DNA from: Flavobacterium frigidimaris
GTDB lineage: Bacteria > Bacteroidota > Bacteroidia > Flavobacteriales > Flavobacteriaceae
Length of the DNA stretch: 64,000 nucleotides
Assembly (NCBI GenBank): GCA_900129595.1
Contig: FQWG01000017.1
Span: 57,634-121,633 of the forward strand
Reading direction: 5' to 3'
The notes below the pieces were generated by a model. That model did no database searches, was not told where the DNA came from, and saw only the letters and a program-made list of their open reading frames with translations. The translations under genes and the position numbers were made by a program. Below, one piece after another: positions 52,740 through 60,638 of this stretch (the stretch's first letter is position 1; the number at the start of each line of letters is the position of its first letter).

Positions 52740-53792
52740 ATGCAAACAAAAAACATAAAAGCCTTTGGTACAGAAGCTGCCGAAGCACCCTTACAAACAC
52801 TAGACATTCAGCGTAGAGCGGTATTAGCGCATGACGTTGAGATCGAGATTTTATATTGCGGAATCTGTCATTCCGATTTACACTCGGCGAGAAACGAATG
52901 GCACGGAACCATTTACCCAATAGTTCCGGGGCACGAAATTGTGGGACGCGTAACAAAAGTGGGCGATCACGTAAAACATTTCAAAGTAGGAGATTTGGCA
53001 GGAGTAGGCTGTATGGTCGATTCTTGTAGAGAATGTGAGCATTGCAAAAATGATTTAGAGCAATTTTGTGATCAGGGAAGCATTCTGACATTCAATTCTC
53101 CTGATGCTCATTTGGGCGGACAAACTTTTGGAGGATATTCTCAAAGTATTGTAGTCGATGAAAATTATGTACTGCATATTTCAGACAAACTTGATCTTGC
53201 CGGAGTTGCACCTTTATTATGTGCAGGAATCACAACTTATTCTCCGCTAAAACACTGGAATGTTGGTCCGGGACAAAAAGTGGGAATCGTTGGTATTGGA
53301 GGTTTAGGACATATGGGAATCAAGTTAGCGAAAGCAATGGGCGCTCATGTAGTAGTTTTTACCACTTCATTGTCTAAAACCGAAGATGCAAAACGTTTGG
53401 GAGCAGATGAAGTAGTATTGTCTACAGATCCGGAGCAAATGGCAAAACATGCTAAATCATTAAACTTTATCTTAGACTGTGTATCAGCGGAGCACAACAT
53501 AGATGCGTATCTGAATTTACTAAAAGTAGACGGAACCCTGACTTTGGTGGGCGCTCCAATGGAACCACTTCCGGTAACGTCATTCAGTCTTATATTAGGA
53601 AGAAGAAGTTTTGCGGGTTCTGCTATTGGCGGAATTGCCGAAACTCAGGAAATGCTTGACTTCTGCGCAGAACACAATATTACCGCAGATATCGAATTAA
53701 TTGGTGTCGATGAAGTAAACAATGCATACGAAAGATTACTAAAAGGAGATATTAAATACCGTTTTGTAATTGATATGGCTTCTTTGAAGTAA
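52740..53792 (+). CDS. Zinc-dependent NAD(P) alcohol dehydrogenase, cinnamyl-alcohol/YahK type
   Basis: This 350-residue medium-chain dehydrogenase has catalytic zinc ligands Cys43 (CGICHSDLH), His65 (VPGHEIVG) and Cys158-region PLLCAGITTYSPL. Structural zinc cysteines lie in CRECEHCKNDLEQFC, and the Rossmann motif is GIVGIGGLGHMGIKLAKAMG. This is the YahK/CAD group, which reduces aldehydes to alcohols with NADPH. It follows the cupin pair and precedes a second AraC gene; the group may handle reactive aldehydes. Confidence 0.93.
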   Translation: MQTKNIKAFGTEAAEAPLQTLDIQRRAVLAHDVEIEILYCGICHSDLHSARNEWHGTIYPIVPGHEIVGRVTKVGDHVKHFKVGDLAGVGCMVDSCRECEHCKNDLEQFCDQGSILTFNSPDAHLGGQTFGGYSQSIVVDENYVLHISDKLDLAGVAPLLCAGITTYSPLKHWNVGPGQKVGIVGIGGLGHMGIKLAKAMGAHVVVFTTSLSKTEDAKRLGADEVVLSTDPEQMAKHAKSLNFILDCVSAEHNIDAYLNLLKVDGTLTLVGAPMEPLPVTSFSLILGRRSFAGSAIGGIAETQEMLDFCAEHNITADIELIGVDEVNNAYERLLKGDIKYRFVIDMASLK

Positions 53793-53870
53793 CTTTCAAA
53801 GGAACAAAGGAACAAAGGTTCAAAGTGGCAAAGGTTCAGAGGTTTTTAAACTTTGTGCTTTCAAACTAAA
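53793..53870. repeat. Degenerate AAAGGTTC/AAAGGAAC array after the alcohol dehydrogenase
   Basis: Seven-base words AAAGGAAC, AAAGGTTC and AAAGTGGC run from the stop codon, with an imperfect inverse block TTTAAACTTTGTGCTTTC at its end. Confidence 0.7.
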
Positions 53871-53885
53871 AAGTTATATAAATTT

Positions 53886-53923
53886 TAAAAAGGTCTGACT
53901 TTATAAAGTCAGACCTTTTTTTA
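53886..53923 (+). terminator. Intrinsic terminator of the alcohol dehydrogenase
   Basis: The palindrome 53887-53920 has arms AAAAAGGTCTGACTTT, with T7 to the right. Confidence 0.9.
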
Positions 53924-53952
53924 TTCTTTTAAAAACTTATCATTTAATTATT

Positions 53953-53960
53953 TAATTTTG
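53953..53960 (+). promoter_or_regulatory. -7 element of the second araC gene
   Basis: TAATTTTG matches TAnnTTTG, 28 nt before the TTG start at 53989. Confidence 0.5.
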
Positions 53961-53988
53961 AAACTGAACAACTAAATCTCTCTTTCTT

Positions 53989-54837
53989 TTGCAAAAACAT
54001 TCGATTCCTATTTTATCTGTTGGCAATATACTTGGAGAAGAAACTTTGGGTATCACCTTATTTCGCCATAGCGTAAAGGGAAGAAATGAATTCGAACAGC
54101 CTCACAAACATGATTTTTACATGCTGTTTTTTGTAGAGAAAGGTTCAGGCGTTCACAATGTCGATTTTACGCAATATACAGTAAATGATTATCAGGTTTA
54201 TTTTATCCGTTCGGGTCAGGTACACAATTGGTCGCTTGATGTAGATACTTCAGGGTTTCAGCTGATGCTTTCGGCCGATGTAATTAGCATTTTTTCGAAT
54301 TTGGGGAAATTTCCTTTTTTTGAGCAAAGTGTTCCGTCTTGTCTTTCTTTAAACAAAAAAGAATTTGAGGATTTTAAAACTCATTTGCATGAAATAGAAT
54401 TACTATTATCTGATAATGATACACTTACTAAAGAAATAGTTTTGCTGCGTTTGCATTTATTGCTAAAATTATTGCAAAAACAATATTTGAATCAATTTCC
54501 CGAACACGATTCATCGACGAAGCCCGAGAAAATAATAAAAGGGTTTACTGGTTTAATTGACGATCATTTTAGCAAAGAACCTTCTGTGAATTTTTATGCC
54601 GATAAATTAAATATTACACCTAATTATCTTAATATACTTTCGCAGAAATATTTAAAAGTGCCGGCAAGTGATGTAATAAAACAAAGGACCATTCTTGAAG
54701 CCAAACGTTTACTAACGAGTACTGATTTGTCTATAAAAGAAATTGGTTACCAACTTGGTTTTAATGATAATACTTATTTTACCAAAGTATTTAAAAAATA
54801 TGCCGGAAAAACTCCGGGAGATTTTAAAAAATTATAA
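53989..54837 (+). CDS. AraC-family transcriptional regulator 2
   Basis: This 282-residue protein has an N-terminal cupin domain (FRHSVKGRNEFEQPHKHDFYMLFFVEKGSGVHNVDFTQYTVNDYQVYFIRSGQVHNW) and a C-terminal AraC HTH pair (VNFYADKLNITPNYLNILSQKYLKVPASDVIKQRTILEAKRLLTSTDLSIKEIGYQLGFNDNTYFTKVFKKYAGKTPGDF). No ATG precedes the cupin domain, so TTG (53989) is the best start. It is likely to control the downstream amidohydrolase or the upstream dehydrogenase. Confidence 0.9.
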   Translation: MQKHSIPILSVGNILGEETLGITLFRHSVKGRNEFEQPHKHDFYMLFFVEKGSGVHNVDFTQYTVNDYQVYFIRSGQVHNWSLDVDTSGFQLMLSADVISIFSNLGKFPFFEQSVPSCLSLNKKEFEDFKTHLHEIELLLSDNDTLTKEIVLLRLHLLLKLLQKQYLNQFPEHDSSTKPEKIIKGFTGLIDDHFSKEPSVNFYADKLNITPNYLNILSQKYLKVPASDVIKQRTILEAKRLLTSTDLSIKEIGYQLGFNDNTYFTKVFKKYAGKTPGDFKKL

Positions 54838-54975
54838 TTTTTACCATCTTTCTCCGTAATATTACCGTTATCATTTTGAGTTTATAACGATTTTTGCAAT
54901 GCAATAAATACTATTGAGTATTAGAGTGTTATTGTAAAATTGTATAACAAACCGAGAGAAGATAAAATATAATTT

Positions 54976-56334
54976 ATGGAAGATCATAAAATAAGCCGAA
55001 AAAAATTCTTAGGATTAGGAGCCGCTGCAACCGGAGCTGCATTGTTTTCAGGAATTGGAGCAAATGCTGTTGCACAAGTATTACCGGAAGAGAATAAAAC
55101 AAATCTGAACGAATATCTTTTAATTAATGTACGATTAGAAGATGGTTTTGAATATAATGACAAGAATGAAGTAATTGCTACCAAAACAGCACTTTACACG
55201 ATTCATATTGCCAATGGTAAAATAAAAAGCATTACGACAGGAAAGTCGGCTTTGAAATTGAAAACAGTTGATGCTAAAGGACTTTTGATGCTTCCGGGAT
55301 TACGCGATATGCACATTCATATTGATAAAACGTACTACGGCAGCGGAACCTGGAATGCAGCGCCAAGAAAAGGTTATACGGTAAAAGACATGATTACGCT
55401 CGAGCAAAAGTTAATTCCGCAATTATTACCCGATTCTCAGCATAAAGCCGAAGAAGCGATTAAACTCATGCAAAGTCAGGGAAGTTATTTTGCGCGCTGC
55501 CAATGTAATATCGACCCTGTTAGCGGACTAAAAAGTTTAGAACATTTACAAGCGGCTTTAGAAAAAAACAAAGAGAATTTTGGATCTGAAATTGTAGCGT
55601 TTCCGCAGCACGGAATTTTATATTCAAAATCTGAACCTTTATTAAGAGAAGCGGCGAGCATGGGAATTGATTTCATAGGTGGACTTGACCCAACAAATGT
55701 CGATGGCAATATGGAGAAATCCCTGGATGTCATGTTTCAAATTGCACTTGATAACAATAAAGGAGTAGACATACACTTGCATGAATCGATACCATCTGGT
55801 AAAGCAGCGATTGAATACATGATTAAAAAAACCGAAGAAAACAAACAACTACAAGGAAAGACCTATATAAGCCATGGTTTTGCGCTTGCCAAAATGGATC
55901 CAAAAGATCTTGAAAAAATAGCAGAACAAATGGGGAATCTGGGAATAGGAGTAGTGTCAGGAATTCCGATTGGGAAAACCATAATGCCAATTCCAACATT
56001 GAAAAAGTACGGTGTAAAACTTATGACAGGAACCGATAGTATTGTCGATCACTGGCAGCCTTTCGGAACTTGCGATATGCTAGAGAAAGCAAAATTATGC
56101 GCTCAGCTTTACGGCTGGACAGACGAGTATAATTTAAGCAGAGCTTTGCACATCGCAACAAAAGACGAAATCCTGCCGCTTAATGATTCAGGAACACGCG
56201 TTTGGCCGGCAGTCGATAACGAAGCTAATTTTATCTTAGTAAAAGCAAGCTGTTCTGCCGAAGCCGTAGCACGTTTGCCAAAAAGAGAAGGAGTTTTTTA
56301 TAAAGGAAGAAAGATAGCTGGCCTAATAGGTTAA
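54976..56334 (+). CDS. Tat-exported amidohydrolase (cytosine-deaminase-like)
   Basis: This 452-residue protein has an N-terminal twin-arginine-like signal with a Lys/Arg variant (SRKKFLGLGAAATGAALFSGIGANAVA) and an amidohydrolase TIM barrel. Metal ligands are MHIHIDK, QHGI, DIHLHES, ISHGFAL (His) and TGTDSIVDHWQPFG (Asp). The arrangement is like cytosine deaminase or related N-acyl amidohydrolases; substrate is not readable from sequence. It follows the second AraC regulator, 138 bp away. A repeat stretch starts right after its stop. Confidence 0.87.
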   Translation: MEDHKISRKKFLGLGAAATGAALFSGIGANAVAQVLPEENKTNLNEYLLINVRLEDGFEYNDKNEVIATKTALYTIHIANGKIKSITTGKSALKLKTVDAKGLLMLPGLRDMHIHIDKTYYGSGTWNAAPRKGYTVKDMITLEQKLIPQLLPDSQHKAEEAIKLMQSQGSYFARCQCNIDPVSGLKSLEHLQAALEKNKENFGSEIVAFPQHGILYSKSEPLLREAASMGIDFIGGLDPTNVDGNMEKSLDVMFQIALDNNKGVDIHLHESIPSGKAAIEYMIKKTEENKQLQGKTYISHGFALAKMDPKDLEKIAEQMGNLGIGVVSGIPIGKTIMPIPTLKKYGVKLMTGTDSIVDHWQPFGTCDMLEKAKLCAQLYGWTDEYNLSRALHIATKDEILPLNDSGTRVWPAVDNEANFILVKASCSAEAVARLPKREGVFYKGRKIAGLIG

Positions 56335-56335
56335 G

Positions 56336-56532
56336 AAGAGGTACAAAGGTTCAAAGGTACAAAGGTTGAATGCGTCGTATTAAAACTTATCAAGCAGTTC
56401 CGGAGGAACGAAACATATTGTAGGGATGGATTTTAATCCATCCTATGGGTTATTAAAACCTAAAAAGACGCACAGCAAGTGCGTCCTACAAAAAACTTTG
56501 TCCCTTTGCACCTCTGAACCTTTGCAACTTAA
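56336..56532. repeat. Compound repeat region after the amidohydrolase gene
   Basis: Left words GAGGTACAAAGGTTCAAAGGTACAAAGG (56338-56367) and right words TTTGTCCCTTTGCACCTCTGAACCTTTGCAA (56497-56527) are imperfect inverses. Between them lies a 72-bp element (56419-56490) with TGTAGG/CCTACA ends, an inner palindrome GGATGGATTTTAATCCATCC and a GACGCAC/GTGCGTC hairpin. A frame over this region (56426-56620) is only a translation of repeats. Confidence 0.8.
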
Positions 56533-56535
56533 AAA

Positions 56536-56580
56536 AAAGAAAACCCCTCAAGCAATTCAACTCTTGAGGGGTTTTTTGAA
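56536..56580. terminator. Bidirectional terminator before the DUF4142 gene
   Basis: The 12-bp arms 56541-56552 and 56563-56574 (AAACCCCTCAAG) have A8 before and T6 after. The nearest gene it serves is the minus-strand DUF4142 gene. Confidence 0.85.
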
Positions 56581-56602
56581 AATAAATAATAACCAATTAA
56601 AT

Positions 56603-57193
56603 TTATTTCTTTTTGTCTAAGTCTTGTTTTAGCAATTTCGCATGCTCCAAATGAGCAGTAAGCGGTGCTATATTATTTGATGCCCAAAGCTTAACATCTT
56701 CATCTTTTGCATCTTTAGTTGCTTTTTGCAACTTATCAATTGCTTTTTCGTGTCCGTCGATCATCATATCAGCGAACTTTTTATCAAAGTCAAGACCTGA
56801 TTTTTCATTCAGTTTTTTATATTCCTCCTGACCCTCTTCGGTAAGCGAAGTTGGTAAGGTGAAGTTTTTAGCTTTAGCCAAAGCACTTACTTCAGAAGCC
56901 GATTTGGTATGCTCATCAACGAGCATTTTTCCAAATTTCTTTACTTCAGGATTGGTACTTTTTGTTTGAGCCAGTTTTCCGATTTCGATTTCAGCAAGAT
57001 TCACTTCTGCGATATCCACTAAAAATTCAGAATCATCTTTTTTATCTGCAATAGAGTCAAATTTGGCTTCGTTACTATCTTCAGCAACTTCTTTTGGATC
57101 CTCTTGTTTGTTTTCGTTTTTACAAGAATTCAGAGATACAAGTAGTAATCCTGCTCCTAAAATTACTTTTCCGGCTAATAGTATTTTTTTCAT
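56603..57193 (-). CDS. DUF4142 lipoprotein
   Basis: This 196-residue lipoprotein has a signal with lipobox LNSC near residue 23 and an acidic tail (KNENKQEDPKEVAEDS). The helical DUF4142 domain follows (FLVDIAEVNLAEIEIGKLAQTKSTNPEVKKFGKMLVDEHTKSASEVSALAKAKNFTLP and DFDKKFADMMIDGHEKAIDKLQKATKDAKDEDVKLWASNNIAPLTAHLEHAKLLKQ), a ferritin-like four-helix bundle seen in stress-related genes. It starts the group of small stress-type genes extending to 63.8 kb. Confidence 0.92.
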   Translation of the reverse strand: MKKILLAGKVILGAGLLLVSLNSCKNENKQEDPKEVAEDSNEAKFDSIADKKDDSEFLVDIAEVNLAEIEIGKLAQTKSTNPEVKKFGKMLVDEHTKSASEVSALAKAKNFTLPTSLTEEGQEEYKKLNEKSGLDFDKKFADMMIDGHEKAIDKLQKATKDAKDEDVKLWASNNIAPLTAHLEHAKLLKQDLDKKK

Positions 57194-57375
57194 GATTTAA
57201 TAGTTTAAATGTTATAATGTAAAATTATTCAGATTGTGTGAAGAATGTCTTACAGTATTTTTGAATAATGTTACAGGATTTGGATATTGTGGTTTTTGAT
57301 AAATTATTTTGTAGTAGGATTTGTTTTATATTAGCGTAGGAAAATTGCTTTTAATCTAGTTGCTACTTAATCATT

Positions 57376-58080
57376 ATGATAAAACCATTACTCTTCTCTT
57401 TTCTTTTAATAACACTTCTCTTTGTGAATTGCCAAAAGAAGATTAACGATTTAGAATTCGAAAAAAAAGTAATGACGGAGATTTTTCCAGATTTAATTGA
57501 TTCAATTTGTATTGATTACAGAGTGGTACTTAATCCGCCTCCTATTTATGGTTTACTTACATATGATGAAAAGGGTAATCGTATAAGCGTTGACTCAACA
57601 ATGAGTATTGAAGAGCAAAAACAAAGAATGGCTAAGTGGAAGCATAATCAAGAAGTAATTGAAAAAGATACTTCAAGATTAATTGTAGCATTCAATCCTA
57701 AAATAAAGAGAAATAGTAAAGATTTAAAAGAATATTTGAAGCAGCACTTTAAAGTTAAGGAAGTTTTTTGTCCAAAAATAAAAGGAGATTCTGCATATAC
57801 TATAGATTTTAAAAATATCCCACTTAAAGGGAGATTTCAACTTAAAAACATTTCCGAATTTCCAAAAGACCGACGTGAGTTTTGGAGAAAAAAGTATGAT
57901 TTTATTTTTTCGGGTGCAGTTTATTTTACAGGAATTCAATTTGACAAAGAGAGAAAATTTGGAGTCTTAGACGGTGGTTTTTCTTGTGGAAGACATTGCG
58001 GAATTGGCGTGAGGATTTATATCAAAAAAGTAAATGATAAATGGATGATTGATAAAATTGATAACATTTCGGTTTCATGA
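57376..58080 (+). CDS. Lipoprotein of unknown function
   Basis: This 234-residue protein has a lipoprotein signal (MIKPLLFSFLLITLLFVNC, lipid Cys19). The mature region has a mostly polar first half (KKINDLEFEKKVMTEIFPDLIDSICIDYRVVLNPPPIYGLL) and a beta-rich end (RKYDFIFSGAVYFTGIQFDKERKFGVLDGGFSCGRHCGIGVRIYIKKVNDKWMIDKIDNISVS). The ending resembles NTF2-like or SnoaL-like proteins only in tone; no family is claimed. It overlaps the next small gene by four bases. Confidence 0.7.
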   Translation: MIKPLLFSFLLITLLFVNCQKKINDLEFEKKVMTEIFPDLIDSICIDYRVVLNPPPIYGLLTYDEKGNRISVDSTMSIEEQKQRMAKWKHNQEVIEKDTSRLIVAFNPKIKRNSKDLKEYLKQHFKVKEVFCPKIKGDSAYTIDFKNIPLKGRFQLKNISEFPKDRREFWRKKYDFIFSGAVYFTGIQFDKERKFGVLDGGFSCGRHCGIGVRIYIKKVNDKWMIDKIDNISVS

Positions 58081-58259
58081 TTTTGCTAAAAAAAATTATA
58101 GGTTTGATTTTTATTGGAGGGTTATTATTCATTATGACATATGGAACTTTGTTAAAAACAGTGATAAACTATATAAATGCATCGACGAATAAAGATTTGT
58201 GGTATCTAATACGTAGTAATAGTTTTTTTTCTCCTGCTGGCGCGAACGCATGTCATTAA
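58077..58259 (+). CDS. Short membrane protein ended by a repeat element
   Basis: A 60-residue frame overlaps the lipoprotein stop (ATGA) and has one membrane helix (LLKKIIGLIFIGGLLFIMTYGTLLKTV). Its last residues (PAGANACH) and its stop lie inside the inverted-repeat element that starts at 58235, so the stop TAA is supplied by the element end ATTAAGTTAAG. This suggests the native 3' end was cut off by the insertion. It could be a truncated gene or a fortuitous frame. Confidence 0.45.
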   Translation: MILLKKIIGLIFIGGLLFIMTYGTLLKTVINYINASTNKDLWYLIRSNSFFSPAGANACH

Positions 58260-58399
58260 GTTAAGAAAAAACAGCTGAAATACTGTACCGAATAAATCTC
58301 ACGCAAAGTCGCCAAGCCGCCAAGTTTACGCCTAAAACCTTTGCGCTTTTGCGCGAAAAAGAATTAACCATTAATTAGATCAAAAGAGCTTAACTTAAT
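58235..58399. mobile_element. MITE-like repeat, copy 1
   Basis: This is a 165-bp block with 11-bp perfect inverted ends ATTAAGTTAAG (58255-58265) and CTTAACTTAAT (58389-58399), preceded by TGCTGGCGCGAACGCA. Its interior (ATACTGTACCGAATAAATCTCACG, AGCCGCCAAGTTT, AAAACCTTTGCGCTTTTGCG) is shared with 59663-59824. It encodes no protein. Confidence 0.75.
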
Positions 58400-58423
58400 C
58401 AAAATTTTTTAAAATTTATAATC

Positions 58424-58906
58424 ATGGAGGTTAAATCCAAATTCAGAAAACTATTTTGGGCAAGAGCAGGAATTGGCTGTCTGGCTTTCATTGTTACACT
58501 TTATGTATGCTTAAACAGTATTTCGCAATATTCAGAACTTCGTAAAAATCCGGTATTTATTGTCTCGGCTGTGTTTTTGTTATTATTTCTTTGTGCAGCG
58601 TGGGACTTTTTTAAGATTTTCAAATTAATCGTTACAGATCAGGGAATTGAAAAAGTCGTACTAATTTCTGGTCGAAAACAATGTATTCCTTTTACAAGTA
58701 TAACTAGTCTTAAGAAACAAAAAATCACAATGCAAGGCAAAGCGGGACAAATAACAAACGGTTATACTATAAGTATCCTGGAATTAGAAAATAATAAGAC
58801 TTTAGTTATTTCACCTGATATTTTCGAAAACTACAATGATATTATGGTAGTCATCAAAAGTAAACTTTTGCTCTTTCAGGGCAATGATCCTGATTCGTTT
58901 AGTTGA
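58424..58906 (+). CDS. STM3941/PH-like membrane protein, unknown function
   Basis: This 160-residue protein has two N-terminal membrane helices (WARAGIGCLAFIVTLYVCLN and FIVSAVFLLLFLCAAWDFF) followed by a beta-rich cytoplasmic domain (LIVTDQGIEKVVLISGRKQCIPFTSITSLKKQKITMQGKAG ... ISILELENNKTLVIS). The layout matches STM3941-like and PH-domain-like membrane proteins, often found as orphans in accessory regions and sometimes as immunity proteins. No partner toxin is visible nearby. Confidence 0.6.
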   Translation: MEVKSKFRKLFWARAGIGCLAFIVTLYVCLNSISQYSELRKNPVFIVSAVFLLLFLCAAWDFFKIFKLIVTDQGIEKVVLISGRKQCIPFTSITSLKKQKITMQGKAGQITNGYTISILELENNKTLVISPDIFENYNDIMVVIKSKLLLFQGNDPDSFS

Positions 58907-59315
58907 TAGTGCGAAGCACTATGAACGCAAAATGATTATTGTTTTAACCCCGTAAGGTCAAAGGCCTAATCGCGAAGAAAACCTTCATTAAATAATATTA
59001 ATATTTTCTGACAAAGTCATTTTTCCTTAAAATTTATATTATTTTTTGTTTTTGCCTTTCAGGCCAATCACCTCGCTTAATTTAGTTCGTAATGCATTGC
59101 ATTACGCGAAATGCTTTTTAGGCTTTTGGCTGTTTTTTTAAGCCTTCTAGCACTTCTGTTGCCTCCAGTGAACATAAAGTTGTTGGGAATCTAAATAATC
59201 CAAAACAGCTGTCTAACGGTTTTCAGTAAAAAGATATTTATAAAGGGTATATAAAAAGTTTTGTTCAAAATTATATATTTATCGCAACTAAAAGCAATAA
59301 CCAAAATAACGAGGA
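58907..59315. other. 409-bp AT-rich region without a gene
   Basis: It contains a perfect 19-bp palindrome CGTAATGCATTGCATTACG at 59088-59106 in a larger TTCG...CGAA context, and some TTTTT-rich stretches. I found no coherent reading frame, terminator or recognisable RNA. It may be decayed accessory DNA. Confidence 0.4.
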
Positions 59316-59633
59316 ATGATCAATATAGATTTTAAAAAAGAGAAGGGCAAAATTGATGAAATTATAAATAAAGCTTTGGCTGATTATCAAAATGAAATAA
59401 ACCTGATAAATATTGATGACTGGACATTAAAATCTAAGGAATTATTTATCGACAGATCCTATAATGGCTATAGTTCTCAAAGTACACAATTTATTAATAC
59501 TAGTTTTCCGGATATTACTCGTTCTGTAGACAGTAATGCCAGATTGATATTATATTTATATACATCAGAAAGAGATGCTGAATTTGATTTGATTAAAGGG
59601 CAATTGATTGCAAAAATTAAAAAATCGATGTAA
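59316..59633 (+). CDS. Hypothetical protein, 105 residues
   Basis: A soluble protein (MINIDFKKEKGKIDEIINKALADYQNEINLINIDDWTLKSKELFIDRSYNGY) with alternating helix and strand. It has no signal peptide and no family recognised. It lies alone between the gap region and the second MITE-like element. The frame is clean and amino-acid usage is normal. Confidence 0.5.
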   Translation: MINIDFKKEKGKIDEIINKALADYQNEINLINIDDWTLKSKELFIDRSYNGYSSQSTQFINTSFPDITRSVDSNARLILYLYTSERDAEFDLIKGQLIAKIKKSM

Positions 59634-59662
59634 TGTTTTTTACTGCTAGGTTTTCAATCTTT

Positions 59663-59824
59663 TGCTGGCGCGAGCGCAATGTTATTAAGTTAAGAAAAAC
59701 AGCCGCAATACTGTACCGAATAAATCTCACGAAAAGCCGCCAAGCCGCCAAGTTTAGGCGTAAAACCTTTGCGCTTTTGCGTCTTTGCGCGAAAAAGAAT
59801 TAACCCAAAAGAGCTTAACTTAAT
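59663..59824. mobile_element. MITE-like repeat, copy 2
   Basis: This is a 162-bp block with the same 11-bp inverted ends and the same GCTGGCGCGAGCGCA prefix and interior as copy 1, about 1.4 kb away in the same orientation. AATGTT precedes its left end and AATGTC follows its right end, which may be a target-site duplication. Positions 59634-59985 hold no other feature apart from the terminator below. Confidence 0.75.
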
Positions 59825-59929
59825 AATGTCTTGTCCTAAAATAGATTTACGATTCAGATTGTTTTCAGCCTTTTTGCGCACGGGCGAGCATCTAAATATT
59901 AGATCTCAGCAGGAGATAATAATGAATAA

Positions 59930-59966
59930 AAAAAGCCTTGATTTTTTAAGATCAGGGCTTTTTTGG
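59930..59966. terminator. Terminator before the 77-residue gene
   Basis: AAAGCCTTGAT pairs with ATCAGGGCTTT (about 59932-59942 and 59951-59961, one G-U), with A and T tracts on both sides. It follows the minus-strand gene ending at 59986. Confidence 0.75.
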
Positions 59967-59985
59967 GTTTATCGTTTATAGAAAC

Positions 59986-60219
59986 TTATTCTACGTCGAG
60001 ATAAGGATTCAAAATTTCAGCTAATTCATTCAGCCAATAAAAACTGTTTTCTAATCTGGTGACTTCCTGCTGAAGAGTTTCATCTTCTCTGATAATTCCT
60101 AAAGCCATGACGTAATTTACTTGTCTTAGCGCTTTAGCCATACCTTTTGGGGCAATTGTGTTGTTGAAGAAATTCAAGAGCCTTGTTTCGGCTTCTTTCG
60201 AAAGATTTTTTGTACTCAT
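59986..60219 (-). CDS. Small conserved-type helical protein, 77 residues
   Basis: A soluble, mostly helical protein (MSTKNLSKEAETRLLNFFNNTIAPKGMAKALRQVNYVMALGIIREDETLQQEVTRLENSFYWLNELAEILNPYLDVE). The closing acidic tail and regular helices suggest a small adaptor or antitoxin-like fold, but no family is named. It has its own terminator. No partner gene was found. Confidence 0.6.
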   Translation of the reverse strand: MSTKNLSKEAETRLLNFFNNTIAPKGMAKALRQVNYVMALGIIREDETLQQEVTRLENSFYWLNELAEILNPYLDVE

Positions 60220-60390
60220 AAACTGGACATTTTAGTGAATGTAAAGCCATGGGATAAGGTGTTGTTATTGTTTCCAATACCATTACCATACCACAAAGGC
60301 AAATTTTGTTTAATTCTCGTGTCGTAGTTTAAGAATACGCAAATGTAGTAAAAATCTTTAATTTACAGTAATTTTATTGTAAGAATAATT

Positions 60391-60490
60391 ACCTAGCCCT
60401 GATGGGAGGGAAAATCCTTTTGTGCCCCTCGCGATAGCTATCGGGAGGCACAAAAGATTTGGAAGGACAGCAAGAAACAGCTTCAAGAAA
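60391..60490 (+). ncRNA. Candidate structured RNA (possibly Flavo-1-like)
   Basis: The gap 60220-60638 contains a compact structured block. CCTAGCCCTGATGGGAGG precedes the stem 60412-60426 (AAATCCTTTTGTGCC), which pairs with 60447-60460 (one bulged C), and the block ends AGGACAGCAAGAAACAGCTTC. The opening and closing sequences match my memory of a recurrent flavobacterial intergenic RNA, Flavo-1 in Rfam. That identity is from memory and was not checked. The hairpin tip carries the small palindrome GCGATAGCTATCGGGAG (60431-60447). Confidence 0.5.
60427..60448. repeat. Small palindromic element at a hairpin tip
   Basis: CCTCGCGATAGCTATCGGGAGG is a palindrome with one mismatched pair and the best-formed copy of the CGATAGCTATCGGGA family in the window. 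It caps the stem of the candidate RNA. Confidence 0.7.
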
Positions 60491-60638
60491 ATGTACTCAT
60501 TACCATTCTGAAGAAACGCTCTAACATAGAGTTAATTATGAAAATATATCGCAGAATTGTATAACGACTCATTTCTGCTTTTTGAGGAATTTTGATATAA
60601 CAAATTTCTAATGTTATTAACCTCAAAATTTTTCAGTC

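Noticed and set aside
56426..56620. 64-residue frame downstream of the amidohydrolase
   Set aside because: It is read entirely through compound repeats and a terminator.
59769..59981. 70-residue frame overlapping the second MITE-like element
   Set aside because: It starts inside the repeat and runs through a terminator hairpin.
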